Source of the DNA: Anaerolineales bacterium UBA6055
GTDB lineage: Bacteria > Chloroflexota > Anaerolineae > Aggregatilineales > Phototrophicaceae
Length of the DNA: 64,000 bases
NCBI GenBank assembly: GCA_002428985.1
Contig: DIYL01000013.1
Coordinates: forward strand, 1-64,000
Direction of reading: 5' to 3'
In this document: in pieces, positions 33,968 to 42,137 of the stretch
Layout of the letters: each line of letters begins with the position of its first letter
How positions within the stretch are numbered: position 1 is the stretch's first letter
Translations under genes and position numbers: made by a program
The notes under the pieces: generated by a model
Told to the model about the DNA's origin: nothing
Databases searched by the model: none
Seen by the model: the letters and a program-made list of their open reading frames with translations, nothing else

Positions 33968-35659
33968 ATGAATCAAGAAAAATGGTTTAGCAAAGATAAC
34001 TATGATACCCTGACAGCCTCTGTGTTAGTGATGGCTGGTATATTGCTTGCATTTATCACCTTTTACATGACAGCAGCAGTAGATGAAGCGGACATCTTGG
34101 ATAGTGAAATCCAACAACGTACCATCCGCGCGTCAACGACATTAGCAACAGGTCAACTGACAGCGGATTATGCTTATAACCAAGTCTTCCGGCTATGGCA
34201 AGAATTGGACGCTGTTAGTGTAAATGCAGATATATATGAAGACTCGAATCGTGCGGAGCGCTATGCTCAGATTCGGGATAGCCTTATTGACCTATCCCCT
34301 CTTTTACAAGCACCCTACTGGGATATTGATGCCTATTTTGAAGACCCAATTAATAGCCCTGACATCCGTAAATTTGAGGCTGATACCTATATTGAAAAAT
34401 TTGAAAGAGAGCGTCAGTACGTCCTACGGACAACCGAAGTCAAGGATTTCTGGCGTGGTATCTCCGGCGATTATGCGTTTCTAGCTCGCATTATTGCAAT
34501 TGGTCTCACTCTGATTGGTATCGCCAAGACAGTGATGGATTCACTAAATGCCAAATTTGCTGTAACAGTTGTTATTGGTGTGGTTGTTATCTGGGCGGGC
34601 TTCCGTACCTATACCATTTGGACGGCAGAACCTCCAATAGTTTCAGATGATGTTATTAACGCTTACGCAGAAGGTGAAGGTTTGTTCCATCAGTTCTTAT
34701 TCCAAGATGCAATTGATTTGTATACTAAGGCAATAGATGCTGATAGTACCTATTTTGATGCTCTAGAACGACGTGGATTTGCATACCGTGAACTCTTCCT
34801 CGACACACTCTTCTTCGAAGAAGAAAAGGATCTCAGTCTGATCGAAGCCGGTATTGAAGATTTACAAGCTGTCGTTGATAACGGAAGCACAGCACGTCAT
34901 GTGGTCTCACAATTAGCAGAGATGTATTTCTTGCTCGGCGACTACGATAATGCACGCCAAACATCTCATTATGGCATCAATACGACAAACGACTTTATGC
35001 ACTATTTTGATGTTGGTCTTGTGGAAATTGCCGAAGGTAACATTGAAAACGCTCGTGAGGTCTATAACAACGGCATTGAGCGAGCCAGACAAGAGTATAC
35101 TGAAATGGTTGACCGCCTTGGTGCACCTGCACCAGATTTCTACTTCAGTATGAATTTGGCAATAACGGAATTGGACGATGTGCTGTTGTGTATCGAGCAA
35201 GAGGCGTGTGATGAGACACCAACCCGCGATCAACTCGCAGATAGTGAAGATGCGATTGCAACAAATTCAGAAATTGCAAGTCAACTCAAAGAGCTAACGT
35301 TAGCATTTGAAGCTACTAATGGTGAAGTACAAGAAGCCACACCAGCAACCGTTTCCAACTTCACAATATATGATGCTAACAACCCAGATAACAACGGGCC
35401 GTTTGACTGGTTCGAGACATTTGTTGTAACAGCAGAATTCGACTACGATCAGATGCCTGACGACGCAATTGTCGTTGTCAAAGTATTCCTCGGCACAAAT
35501 GAATATCTGCCAATGCGCCAGACATTTGAATGGAGTGAAGGTGCAAGCGGCAAATCACAAGTTGACTTTTTCATTGGACGTGAGGTTGGCGACTTTGAGA
35601 TCCAGATGTTTGTTGATGGAACGCTAGTCCAAGAAGGTCGTTTCAATGTATTCAGATAA
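33968..35659 (+). CDS. membrane-anchored TPR protein with C-terminal beta domain
   Basis: The 563-residue protein repeats the plan of its upstream neighbour: N-terminal helix (VLVMAGILLAFITFYMT), a loop with NRAERYAQIRDSLIDLS, and two hydrophobic helices around residues 170-220 (IIAIGLTLIGIAKTVM; VTVVIGVVVIWAGFRTYTIW). It then adds TPR-like repeats (about 230-385; FLFQDAIDLYTKAIDADSTYFDALERRG) and a C-terminal Ig-like beta domain (about 450-563; GPFDWFETFVVTAEFD to QEGRFNVF). It probably scaffolds other envelope proteins. A 9-bp gap separates it from the upstream paralogue. Confidence 0.72.
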   Translation: MNQEKWFSKDNYDTLTASVLVMAGILLAFITFYMTAAVDEADILDSEIQQRTIRASTTLATGQLTADYAYNQVFRLWQELDAVSVNADIYEDSNRAERYAQIRDSLIDLSPLLQAPYWDIDAYFEDPINSPDIRKFEADTYIEKFERERQYVLRTTEVKDFWRGISGDYAFLARIIAIGLTLIGIAKTVMDSLNAKFAVTVVIGVVVIWAGFRTYTIWTAEPPIVSDDVINAYAEGEGLFHQFLFQDAIDLYTKAIDADSTYFDALERRGFAYRELFLDTLFFEEEKDLSLIEAGIEDLQAVVDNGSTARHVVSQLAEMYFLLGDYDNARQTSHYGINTTNDFMHYFDVGLVEIAEGNIENAREVYNNGIERARQEYTEMVDRLGAPAPDFYFSMNLAITELDDVLLCIEQEACDETPTRDQLADSEDAIATNSEIASQLKELTLAFEATNGEVQEATPATVSNFTIYDANNPDNNGPFDWFETFVVTAEFDYDQMPDDAIVVVKVFLGTNEYLPMRQTFEWSEGASGKSQVDFFIGREVGDFEIQMFVDGTLVQEGRFNVFR

Positions 35660-35690
35660 TTTTATACATATCAATATAGGAGAAACTATC

Positions 35691-36290
35691 ATGAAGGTCT
35701 TTAAAATACTATTGATTATCTGTCTGTTTGCGTTATTTGCAAACGGGTGGACATTCGCACAGGAAGAAGCATCGGAACTAGCAGGATATTACATCATCGA
35801 TGCACCACTGGGCGGTGAGATTACAGATAATGGTGATGGCACATACGAAATACTCTTGTTGGGTGTATTGCCAGACATCTTCTGGGTTGTATCTACACCA
35901 GCGCCATATATGGGTGATGCGGATCTACTAACATTAGCAAGCGAATGGGTAGCCAATCCACAAGATTTGACGACCCGTGCTCTTGTTGAAACAGGTGACA
36001 TTGTTCTAGATGTGACAATGTCTGCTCCAAATTACGACGACTTCCTTGAAGAGATGGTGGTCATAGTAACGATTGAAGATCTATATGCTAACGACGATGA
36101 AATTGAACTAGAAGTACCAAGCTTCTTCGAGTTAGGTGCTGTTGCAATTGTCTTAGATGATGCCTTCGATACAGGACTTGCATTCGGTGCCGAAATTATG
36201 ATGGCAGAAGGACGTGCATCTAACACCGATCGTCGCAATCGCGCAACTGCTCCAGGACGTAGTCGTTCTGGTAGTCGCGGTGGTAGCTAG
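35691..36290 (+). CDS. small secreted protein with Arg/Ser/Gly-rich tail
   Basis: The 199-residue protein has a signal peptide (MKVFKILLIICLFALFANGWTF, then AQ-EE cleavage), an acidic mature domain and a final basic stretch of about 20 residues rich in Arg, Ser and Gly (RRNRATAPGRSRSGSRGG). ATG 35691 follows TAGGAG at 35677-35682, inside the frame of a longer open stretch. It is last in the cluster with the two paralogous membrane proteins and ends in a strong terminator. No family is recognised; the basic tail could bind nucleic acid or acidic wall polymers. Confidence 0.7.
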   Translation: MKVFKILLIICLFALFANGWTFAQEEASELAGYYIIDAPLGGEITDNGDGTYEILLLGVLPDIFWVVSTPAPYMGDADLLTLASEWVANPQDLTTRALVETGDIVLDVTMSAPNYDDFLEEMVVIVTIEDLYANDDEIELEVPSFFELGAVAIVLDDAFDTGLAFGAEIMMAEGRASNTDRRNRATAPGRSRSGSRGGS

Positions 36291-36317
36291 TAAGTTTATC
36301 CTAAATTAAAGTCCAAC

Positions 36318-36352
36318 AAAATGCACCGTTGCTAATAGCGGTGCATTTTCAT
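36318..36352. terminator. terminator between envelope cluster and AhpD-like gene
   Basis: A 10-bp stem AAATGCACCG (36318-36327) / CGGTGCATTT (36339-36348) is followed by a T-tract on the plus strand. It ends just before the stop of the convergent selenoprotein gene. Confidence 0.85.
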
Positions 36353-36353
36353 T

Positions 36354-36935
36354 TTAACTATCGTAATCCTCTTTACCTTCCGCCCAATAAGGCTCTAATG
36401 GTACACCTAACCCATCTGCAATTCGATTCACATAAGCATAGTAAGCAACCACCTGAGCAATATCCAAAATGGCACGATCATCAAAGCCAGACTCGCGAAG
36501 TAACTTTACATCATCTTCAACCGTATCCCATGGCGTACGGGTGAGTTTTTCAGAATATATCAACATTTGCTTATCAGCTGGCGATAAATCCGCTTGTGTA
36601 TAATCAGTTTCAAGTTGTGCAGTCCATTCATGATCTCCAGTCAACTGACGGAGGTTACGCGCATGATGCTTCAGTCAATATTCGCAACGGTTAATTGCAG
36701 ATACCACCACACCTATCATTTCGCGTTGAATAAGAGATAGCGGTGATGCACCATGCATCAATGTCTTGTACAAATGTAAATGATCTGTCAGTGATTTAGG
36801 ATTTAGGCTATGAATTTTCATGATGTTGTCAACATTATCAGTCTTAGCATCACCAGCACGCTGATAAGCGCGCTTGACATCACCAGAGGCATCACCTTCA
36901 GGGATCATATGAATCCACGCATTATTTTTAGTCAT
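36354..36935 (-). CDS. AhpD-like peroxidase-related selenoprotein (in-frame TGA in CxxU)
   Basis: From ATG 36935 the frame runs 86 codons to TGA (36675-36677) and continues in frame to TAA at 36354, 193 residues in all. Across the TGA the peptide reads SAINRCEY-U-LKHHARNLRQ. The AhpD-like/carboxymuconolactone decarboxylase peroxidase-related family has N-R-C-x-Y-C-x2-H-H here, so the TGA replaces the second redox cysteine of CxxC, giving CxxU (Cys84-Glu-Tyr-Sec87). Sec forms of AhpD-like proteins are known. A hairpin with a bulged U lies 21 nt downstream. The C-terminal half (LSPADKQMLIYSEKLTRTPW; VVAYYAYVNRIADGLGV) also matches the family. Likely role: hydroperoxide reduction. Confidence 0.9.
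36635..36653 (-). promoter_or_regulatory. candidate bacterial SECIS hairpin in the AhpD-like gene
   Basis: On the minus strand CUCCGUC pairs with GAC-U-GGAG, 7 bp with one bulged U and an AGUU loop. It begins 21 nt after the UGA; the loop lies about 29-32 nt downstream. A bulged U and a GU in the loop are features of the E. coli SECIS element that binds SelB. Confidence 0.68.
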
Positions 36936-37132
36936 GTGGTTCTCGTCTAATTGTTATATAAATTGACTTCAACAATACCGATATTCACTCAACTTTGCCA
37001 CAAAGTTATTTTTAGGTTTGTATTACGCTTTAATCATGATAGAAAATGTATTGTTTATTTGTTTTTTATGCCAAGAATTCAAAATATAGCATAAAATTAA
37101 GTTAATGACTGAGCAAATAACAGGATAAATTT

Positions 37133-37555
37133 GTGCCAATAGATGTAAACGAAGTGTTGACGGCTGAAGAATCGGTCCTTGGGCGATTCCAAATTGAAAT
37201 ACTTGCCCCAGATGCCAACGGTTGGTCACCAGCTGTGATGGCAATTGAGGCAATGGTTACAAACTATCGCCTATTGCTCAAACCATTCAAGAAGAAATAT
37301 CAACATGCTAGCCTTCCCAATTACTACATCACCTCAGTTGATGAAAATGTCGTCAGTAACTTCCCCTGTATCTCCATTTCAATCAAAACAGGACATGTTT
37401 TCCATATTGTTATCCCCCGCCGTCATCGCAAATCACTGTATAACAATTTGATTCAAATGCGTGTACCAAAGCCTAAATTCAAAATGGACGAAAATGTAGC
37501 ATTAGATGATGTACAACGTTTAGTCGCATTTTTTGAACGCTGGCAACCCGCATAA
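37133..37555 (+). CDS. small uncharacterised protein, possibly PH/GRAM-like
   Basis: The 140-residue protein starts at GTG 37133 after CAGGAT. A segment VTNYRLLLKPF followed by LPNYYITSVDE resembles the strand order of bacterial PH/GRAM-like domains, where N-x-R-L-L-x precedes a loop and I-x2-V. The remainder (HVFHIVIPRRHRKSLYNNLIQM) is basic. No catalytic motif is visible. It stands alone between the AhpD-like gene (divergent) and the lipoprotein gene. Confidence 0.6.
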   Translation: MPIDVNEVLTAEESVLGRFQIEILAPDANGWSPAVMAIEAMVTNYRLLLKPFKKKYQHASLPNYYITSVDENVVSNFPCISISIKTGHVFHIVIPRRHRKSLYNNLIQMRVPKPKFKMDENVALDDVQRLVAFFERWQPA

Positions 37556-37698
37556 ATAGCTAAATCCATATTATCTCGTATAGCTTCTCGTTTAACTGCT
37601 TTACCGTAGGGTAGGAGTATAGTTAGCGTCAGGTTATTATTCCTCAGATTTTTTACAATATATTTACAACTTCGGAATAGTGTTATTGACGAGATATT

Positions 37699-39459
37699 AT
37701 GTACACGCGATTTGATAGAATCAGCATTTCAGTTTATATTCTCATTTTCCTAATGACGGCATGTGTCAGCCATTCAGATACAACTGTTGTCTCATTAGCA
37801 AACGAGACATATTCCACAACTTACCAATTTACTGGTGATAGTCAAAACACATCCAATCTACAACTGACAACGAGTCAAGAAGATGTCAGCTATTCTGCAC
37901 AAGTCAGTAATTTCGCAGGAAAAATCATCGCAACCGTCAACGATACAAACTTGTCGAATATCGAACTTACAATTCCAATTGGTGAGCAACAATATTACGT
38001 TACGATTGCTTCAGAGCGCGAGGATTGGTTAGATCATATCACCATTACAGTCAACCCAACCCATAATGAGACTGAATCAGCCTATATTCCAATTGCTTTT
38101 TCACAAAGCACAACAACATGCGAAATTTGGACAGATCAGGACGGTGCAGTTAATCTGTTTGCCCAACCTCTTGCAACAACCCAAATGTTATTGACACTCC
38201 CAACCAACATCCCATTTATTGCAGATGCACGAACACGTGATGGATGGTATCGTCTAGCAATCGACAACACAATCGGCTGGGTTAACGGCAACTTGGTGAA
38301 TTTGAGTGGTAACTGTGTGGGATTACCCGTCGACACCATGATTCAACCGACAGTTGCGTTTGATAATAGTGCATCTGCCCCGTATGATGTGGACAGACAC
38401 TACTTTGCAATCGATATTAATGACGGCGCAATTTTTACCAATGCAGTCTCATATCCCAACGGTGATAGCAGTGATGTTATCCAAGCTACACTATCCAATA
38501 CCCACGCAAACCGGACGATTGGTGTTGTAATGACATGTAATGGAACAGGAGTCGATGCACTGAGATGGGGTTTATCTCAAGACACAACACTTAGTTGTGG
38601 TGATACATTAGAACTCGGATTCCTCGAACGTTCCAACGACTTGTTCCTCACTGTGATGCTTCCGGCAGTCAGTGGCCAACAATATGTTGAGTATCAATTG
38701 ACGGCGATGCCAATTGCTCCAGCCGATGATTTGCAACATGTGATGGCAGTCGACCGGAATGAGGGCGGTATTTTGCAAGAACGTGTCTCTTTCCCATCAG
38801 GTGATTCACAGGATGACATTGCGATTTACATTCAAAATCTAGCAGACATCTCACCGAATAACTTCCGCCAGGTGACCTTAGTCATGCGTTGTAATGGTAA
38901 TGCACCCCAGAATTTGCGTTGGGGCAATACAGAAACTATCGGTGGTTGCAATGATACAATTACAATCAGTCTGACACACGAAGCGAATGTCCAACCACTG
39001 CGTGTGTGGATACCAGAGACAGTGGAACAAAGCTTCATTGAATATGCTTTATATGCTCTGCCCTCTGCCCCAGCAGACGAAAATTATAGTTTCAGCATTG
39101 ATCGGGATTATGGTGGAACCTTTAGCGAGAGTATTTCCGCGCCATTAGGTGATTTGGTCGACAATATTCAGATAATGATGCCTAACCTCACGACGGTTGA
39201 ACCGAACAATCTACGTGATATGCATATGACTATGTACTGTGAAGGTGCAAATATTGAGAATATCCGCTGGGGTTTACCAGGCAATCCAACCTTATTATGT
39301 GGTCAGACGATCAACGCCACCTTTACAAACGCTAATCGTCAACAAAATATCGAAGTGATTTCTAACGACATCAACGCAAGCACCTATGTCAATTACACGC
39401 TAGTGATTGTCCGTGTCCAACCCGAACCAACGCTACAAGAAAATCCTGTAGGTGGTTAA
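37699..39459 (+). CDS. lipoprotein with SH3-like domain and three copies of a new repeat
   Basis: The 586-residue protein has a lipobox LMTAC (Cys22), so it is probably anchored to the outer face of the cytoplasmic membrane or to the outer membrane. An SH3-like domain follows at about 140-205 (VNLFAQPLATTQMLLTLP; DGWYRLAIDNTIGWVNGNLV). Three tandem repeats of about 110 residues come next (about 233-343, 346-460, 462-572). Each has D-x-D/N-x-G-G/A, P-x-G-D-x2-D-x-I, a C-N/E-G motif, an RWG motif and a second Cys about 20 residues after the first, which suggests a disulfide-closed beta-sandwich. I do not recognise the repeat family. The gene overlaps the convergent one by 4 bp. Confidence 0.78.
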   Translation: MYTRFDRISISVYILIFLMTACVSHSDTTVVSLANETYSTTYQFTGDSQNTSNLQLTTSQEDVSYSAQVSNFAGKIIATVNDTNLSNIELTIPIGEQQYYVTIASEREDWLDHITITVNPTHNETESAYIPIAFSQSTTTCEIWTDQDGAVNLFAQPLATTQMLLTLPTNIPFIADARTRDGWYRLAIDNTIGWVNGNLVNLSGNCVGLPVDTMIQPTVAFDNSASAPYDVDRHYFAIDINDGAIFTNAVSYPNGDSSDVIQATLSNTHANRTIGVVMTCNGTGVDALRWGLSQDTTLSCGDTLELGFLERSNDLFLTVMLPAVSGQQYVEYQLTAMPIAPADDLQHVMAVDRNEGGILQERVSFPSGDSQDDIAIYIQNLADISPNNFRQVTLVMRCNGNAPQNLRWGNTETIGGCNDTITISLTHEANVQPLRVWIPETVEQSFIEYALYALPSAPADENYSFSIDRDYGGTFSESISAPLGDLVDNIQIMMPNLTTVEPNNLRDMHMTMYCEGANIENIRWGLPGNPTLLCGQTINATFTNANRQQNIEVISNDINASTYVNYTLVIVRVQPEPTLQENPVGG

Positions 39460-40277
39460 GCATCAATATAAAGTGGCACGTTGAGTTTCCATGCAAGATA
39501 CATCGCATTAAAGAATGCCAAGAACTCATGGACAGTATCATCATCATTTGGATCAGCAATCATTTTGAATACTAATTTCTCACGAGTTTCTATGTCTGCA
39601 GACGATATAAGCCGGATATCATCAGCTTCAACTTCGCGGTCTATGCCATGAAAAAATAGTAACAGAATACCAGCATGATTGGGGATAATGCGCTGTCCTA
39701 CACCAAAGATCATTTCTAACATTTGATCACCAGATACGCGGATTTCACCCAATAACCGTTGCGGTGAAACTGGTAACTCGAAGTATGTCCGTTTGCCATC
39801 TTCCGCATCATTATCGACATCCCGCAAAACTTTGACAGATGAGCCATCATATCCAAACTCTTGTATCCCTTGCTTGAGTAACAACCAGACAAGTGGTTCA
39901 TCAGGTACAGGCAAACGATCTAACAAAAATGCTTCAGCCCGCGATGTAATCGGGTATTGGATAAAACCCATACAACCAAATGGTTTCCCAGTACGGTTTG
40001 CAGGACATCCCTTACAATGATGTTCCAACGGATCTAGTGCTGCTGCGTGATCCAGTATATCTTGCACAACAATGACTTGTTTTTCACCTTCTTCATCAGG
40101 TGTACTTTTACTAAACTCAAATCCCATCTCGGATGGTTCACGCGTGTCCCCTGCAGCTCGGAACCATTGGATGACAGCTTCAGCACGTTCTTTTTCTTTA
40201 ATGCGCTCAATAATGCCACTAGCCGTTAAGGTTTGTTTAGGGATACAATCGTATTCAATGATGTAGTCTATCGCCAT
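39456..40277 (-). CDS. uncharacterised protein with Cys-rich CxxC-x9-C-type motif
   Basis: The 273-residue protein has one conspicuous motif near residues 86-102, HHCKGCPANRTGKPFGC, where three Cys and flanking His could bind a metal or iron-sulfur cluster. The remainder is acidic, with TYFELPVSPQRLLGEIRVSGDQMLEMIFGVG in the middle. No family is recognised. It lies at the end of a run of minus-strand genes (39456-43340) with 55-60 bp gaps; its stop overlaps the stop of the lipoprotein gene. Confidence 0.65.
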   Translation of the reverse strand: MAIDYIIEYDCIPKQTLTASGIIERIKEKERAEAVIQWFRAAGDTREPSEMGFEFSKSTPDEEGEKQVIVVQDILDHAAALDPLEHHCKGCPANRTGKPFGCMGFIQYPITSRAEAFLLDRLPVPDEPLVWLLLKQGIQEFGYDGSSVKVLRDVDNDAEDGKRTYFELPVSPQRLLGEIRVSGDQMLEMIFGVGQRIIPNHAGILLLFFHGIDREVEADDIRLISSADIETREKLVFKMIADPNDDDTVHEFLAFFNAMYLAWKLNVPLYIDA

Positions 40278-40332
40278 TTATTTACTCTGTTCTTTCCATA
40301 ATGCAATATGTCCAAATTATATCACAGTGTAT

Positions 40333-41208
40333 TTACGACTCTTCATCGTACTCAAATTGATACTCTAGATAACGATCCGGATTATGTTCATCCAACCATG
40401 TATCGCATTCATCGATCAACCACTGACCAAATGCATTCAAAAAGTCCAGTAATTCTTGCTTCGATTTTGTCGGCGATTGAATATAGTTTACCGCTTGTTC
40501 AACGTCGGGTCGTTTATCTGGATAATGTTTAAGAATGTACTTAACCGACACATCAATATCACGTGTGTGAACAAATTCGTCGACCATCACCAAACCAAAC
40601 ATCGCATGAATCATATTTTTGCAAATGCGCTTACACCAATAGCGTATATTATCTGCTGAATCATCCAACTCAATTTCTTCAATCGCTTCTTCAATATCGG
40701 GGTCGATCTGTACAATATCATCATTGGCAATCGCGAGGCGGGTTTCACGTTTTGAAAATTGATACGCAGTCACATCGGGTGACATATCAGCCCCCCATAC
40801 ACAAACAGCATGAGTTCTAAGAATAAATGCAGACACAGAAAATTCAGTTGGGTCATGCAACAACCAGCCATGTATCCACGTTTCCATTTGCACGTTAGAA
40901 ACACAATCATGTTTTTCAGCAATAGTTTGTTCCGCTTCGGGTATCCAATCTTGCATAACCAATTCAGGCTCGGTGTAATACTCAAGCACAGCAAACATAT
41001 CTAAGTCGGACTGCCCTTCGACAGCTAATCCACGTGGGACACTCCCTGTCACATAGATGCTATGGATCTCATTATCAATATGATCTCGGTATGCTTGTAT
41101 TACATCATCAATCACAGCTTGATACTGTGGTGTAAGATTTTCTTTTTTAGCATCATTAACGAGAAAACCATTTGCATTAACTTGCCATAATCGTCCCTGA
41201 TTTGCCAT
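40333..41208 (-). CDS. nucleotidyltransferase-domain protein
   Basis: The 291-residue protein has a polymerase-beta-type motif IYVTGSVPRGLAVEGQSDLDMFAVL, with GS followed by D-x-D, and a helical acidic C-terminal half (about 180-291) that may be a substrate-binding HEPN-like or antibiotic-nucleotidyltransferase-like region. It resembles aminoglycoside/tRNA-type nucleotidyltransferases in outline. ATG 41208 follows GGGGCG; the frame is open to 41307 but the extension lacks support. It is distinct from the RlaP-type genes near 20 kb. Substrate is unknown. Confidence 0.8.
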   Translation of the reverse strand: MANQGRLWQVNANGFLVNDAKKENLTPQYQAVIDDVIQAYRDHIDNEIHSIYVTGSVPRGLAVEGQSDLDMFAVLEYYTEPELVMQDWIPEAEQTIAEKHDCVSNVQMETWIHGWLLHDPTEFSVSAFILRTHAVCVWGADMSPDVTAYQFSKRETRLAIANDDIVQIDPDIEEAIEEIELDDSADNIRYWCKRICKNMIHAMFGLVMVDEFVHTRDIDVSVKYILKHYPDKRPDVEQAVNYIQSPTKSKQELLDFLNAFGQWLIDECDTWLDEHNPDRYLEYQFEYDEES

Positions 41209-41243
41209 CTTCGCCCCTTGCCTATAGTTGTAAAAACTATATC

Positions 41244-42074
41244 TTAAGCGAGGCGACCATGCCGACGCAATCCTAATAGTACATTGATGGTTATTCCGGG
41301 ATACCATTGCGGTAAATTATGTTGGTCTAGCCAACTGCCGTCATCTTGTTGAGCAGTCTCAAGATAATCCAAATAACGATTAAGAACAGTATCTGGGAAT
41401 ACCTCAGCGATGGGTGAACTCGGTACAACAAAGGGCAACAGCGAATAATACTGATTTTCAGGGGCAATTTCAGCACATGCTATCACATTATCGATAGTAG
41501 CCTGCCGATGATCATCAAATTCGGGATCATCAGCAACTGCAAAACAAAAATCCACCGCATGATATGCCATGAACAACCATTCATTTGCTCGAATTTTATC
41601 TGGTGTGAGATGTAATTTCGCCCAATTTTTGGTTTTCACGATTAGTGTAGGATGTGCTTTACCAAAGTGAATCAAGTTACCAACAATCGCATCTGATTGA
41701 CTCTGTCCACCATCTTCTTGCCACCATGGTGCAAGTGGATAATTGCGAGTCTCCGACGGATTTTTCAGGTAGCCATCAGCTAGCAGCTGTGACTCAACCC
41801 AATCGGATACACCATCTAATAATGTGCCAACAGGCAACCCTGTATACTTGAGGACAGTGAGCAGATATTCTAATGCAAGCGGATTTGATTGTGGTGCAAG
41901 TAGGTCATGCTCAAAGCCGTGACCATAACCGTCATCAGGATTTTTGTAGCATCGAATAATTTGTTGAACCCGTTCGACAGACCCAATATTAAAGCACCAA
42001 TCGAACAGAGCACGTTCAAATAATGTGCCATTACGATAGACAAAATCACGAGCTTTATCTAAATTGACAACCAT
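41244..42074 (-). CDS. alpha/alpha-toroid protein of prenyltransferase/squalene-cyclase type
   Basis: The 276-residue protein looks helical with repeated short motifs typical of alpha/alpha toroids: CYKNPDDGYGHGFEHDL, VESQLLADGYLKNP and LETAQQDDGSWLDQ, each ending in D-G-x-W/Y. Such repeats occur in prenyltransferase beta subunits, squalene cyclases and many uncharacterised proteins. No catalytic DCTAE-type or zinc motif is visible, so I do not assign a reaction. It lies upstream of the nucleotidyltransferase gene in the same direction with a 35-bp gap. Confidence 0.72.
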   Translation of the reverse strand: MVVNLDKARDFVYRNGTLFERALFDWCFNIGSVERVQQIIRCYKNPDDGYGHGFEHDLLAPQSNPLALEYLLTVLKYTGLPVGTLLDGVSDWVESQLLADGYLKNPSETRNYPLAPWWQEDGGQSQSDAIVGNLIHFGKAHPTLIVKTKNWAKLHLTPDKIRANEWLFMAYHAVDFCFAVADDPEFDDHRQATIDNVIACAEIAPENQYYSLLPFVVPSSPIAEVFPDTVLNRYLDYLETAQQDDGSWLDQHNLPQWYPGITINVLLGLRRHGRLA

Positions 42075-42137
42075 AATTATCTCCCAATCAAAAGAACATA
42101 TATTCTATTTTATCAAGAGAAAACCACTTTCACGATA

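Noticed and set aside
36354..36935. Frameshifted or truncated carboxymuconolactone decarboxylase-like gene
   Set aside because: There is no shift of frame; the TGA replaces one catalytic cysteine and the sequence after it matches the family. Decay would be unlikely to hit that codon by chance.
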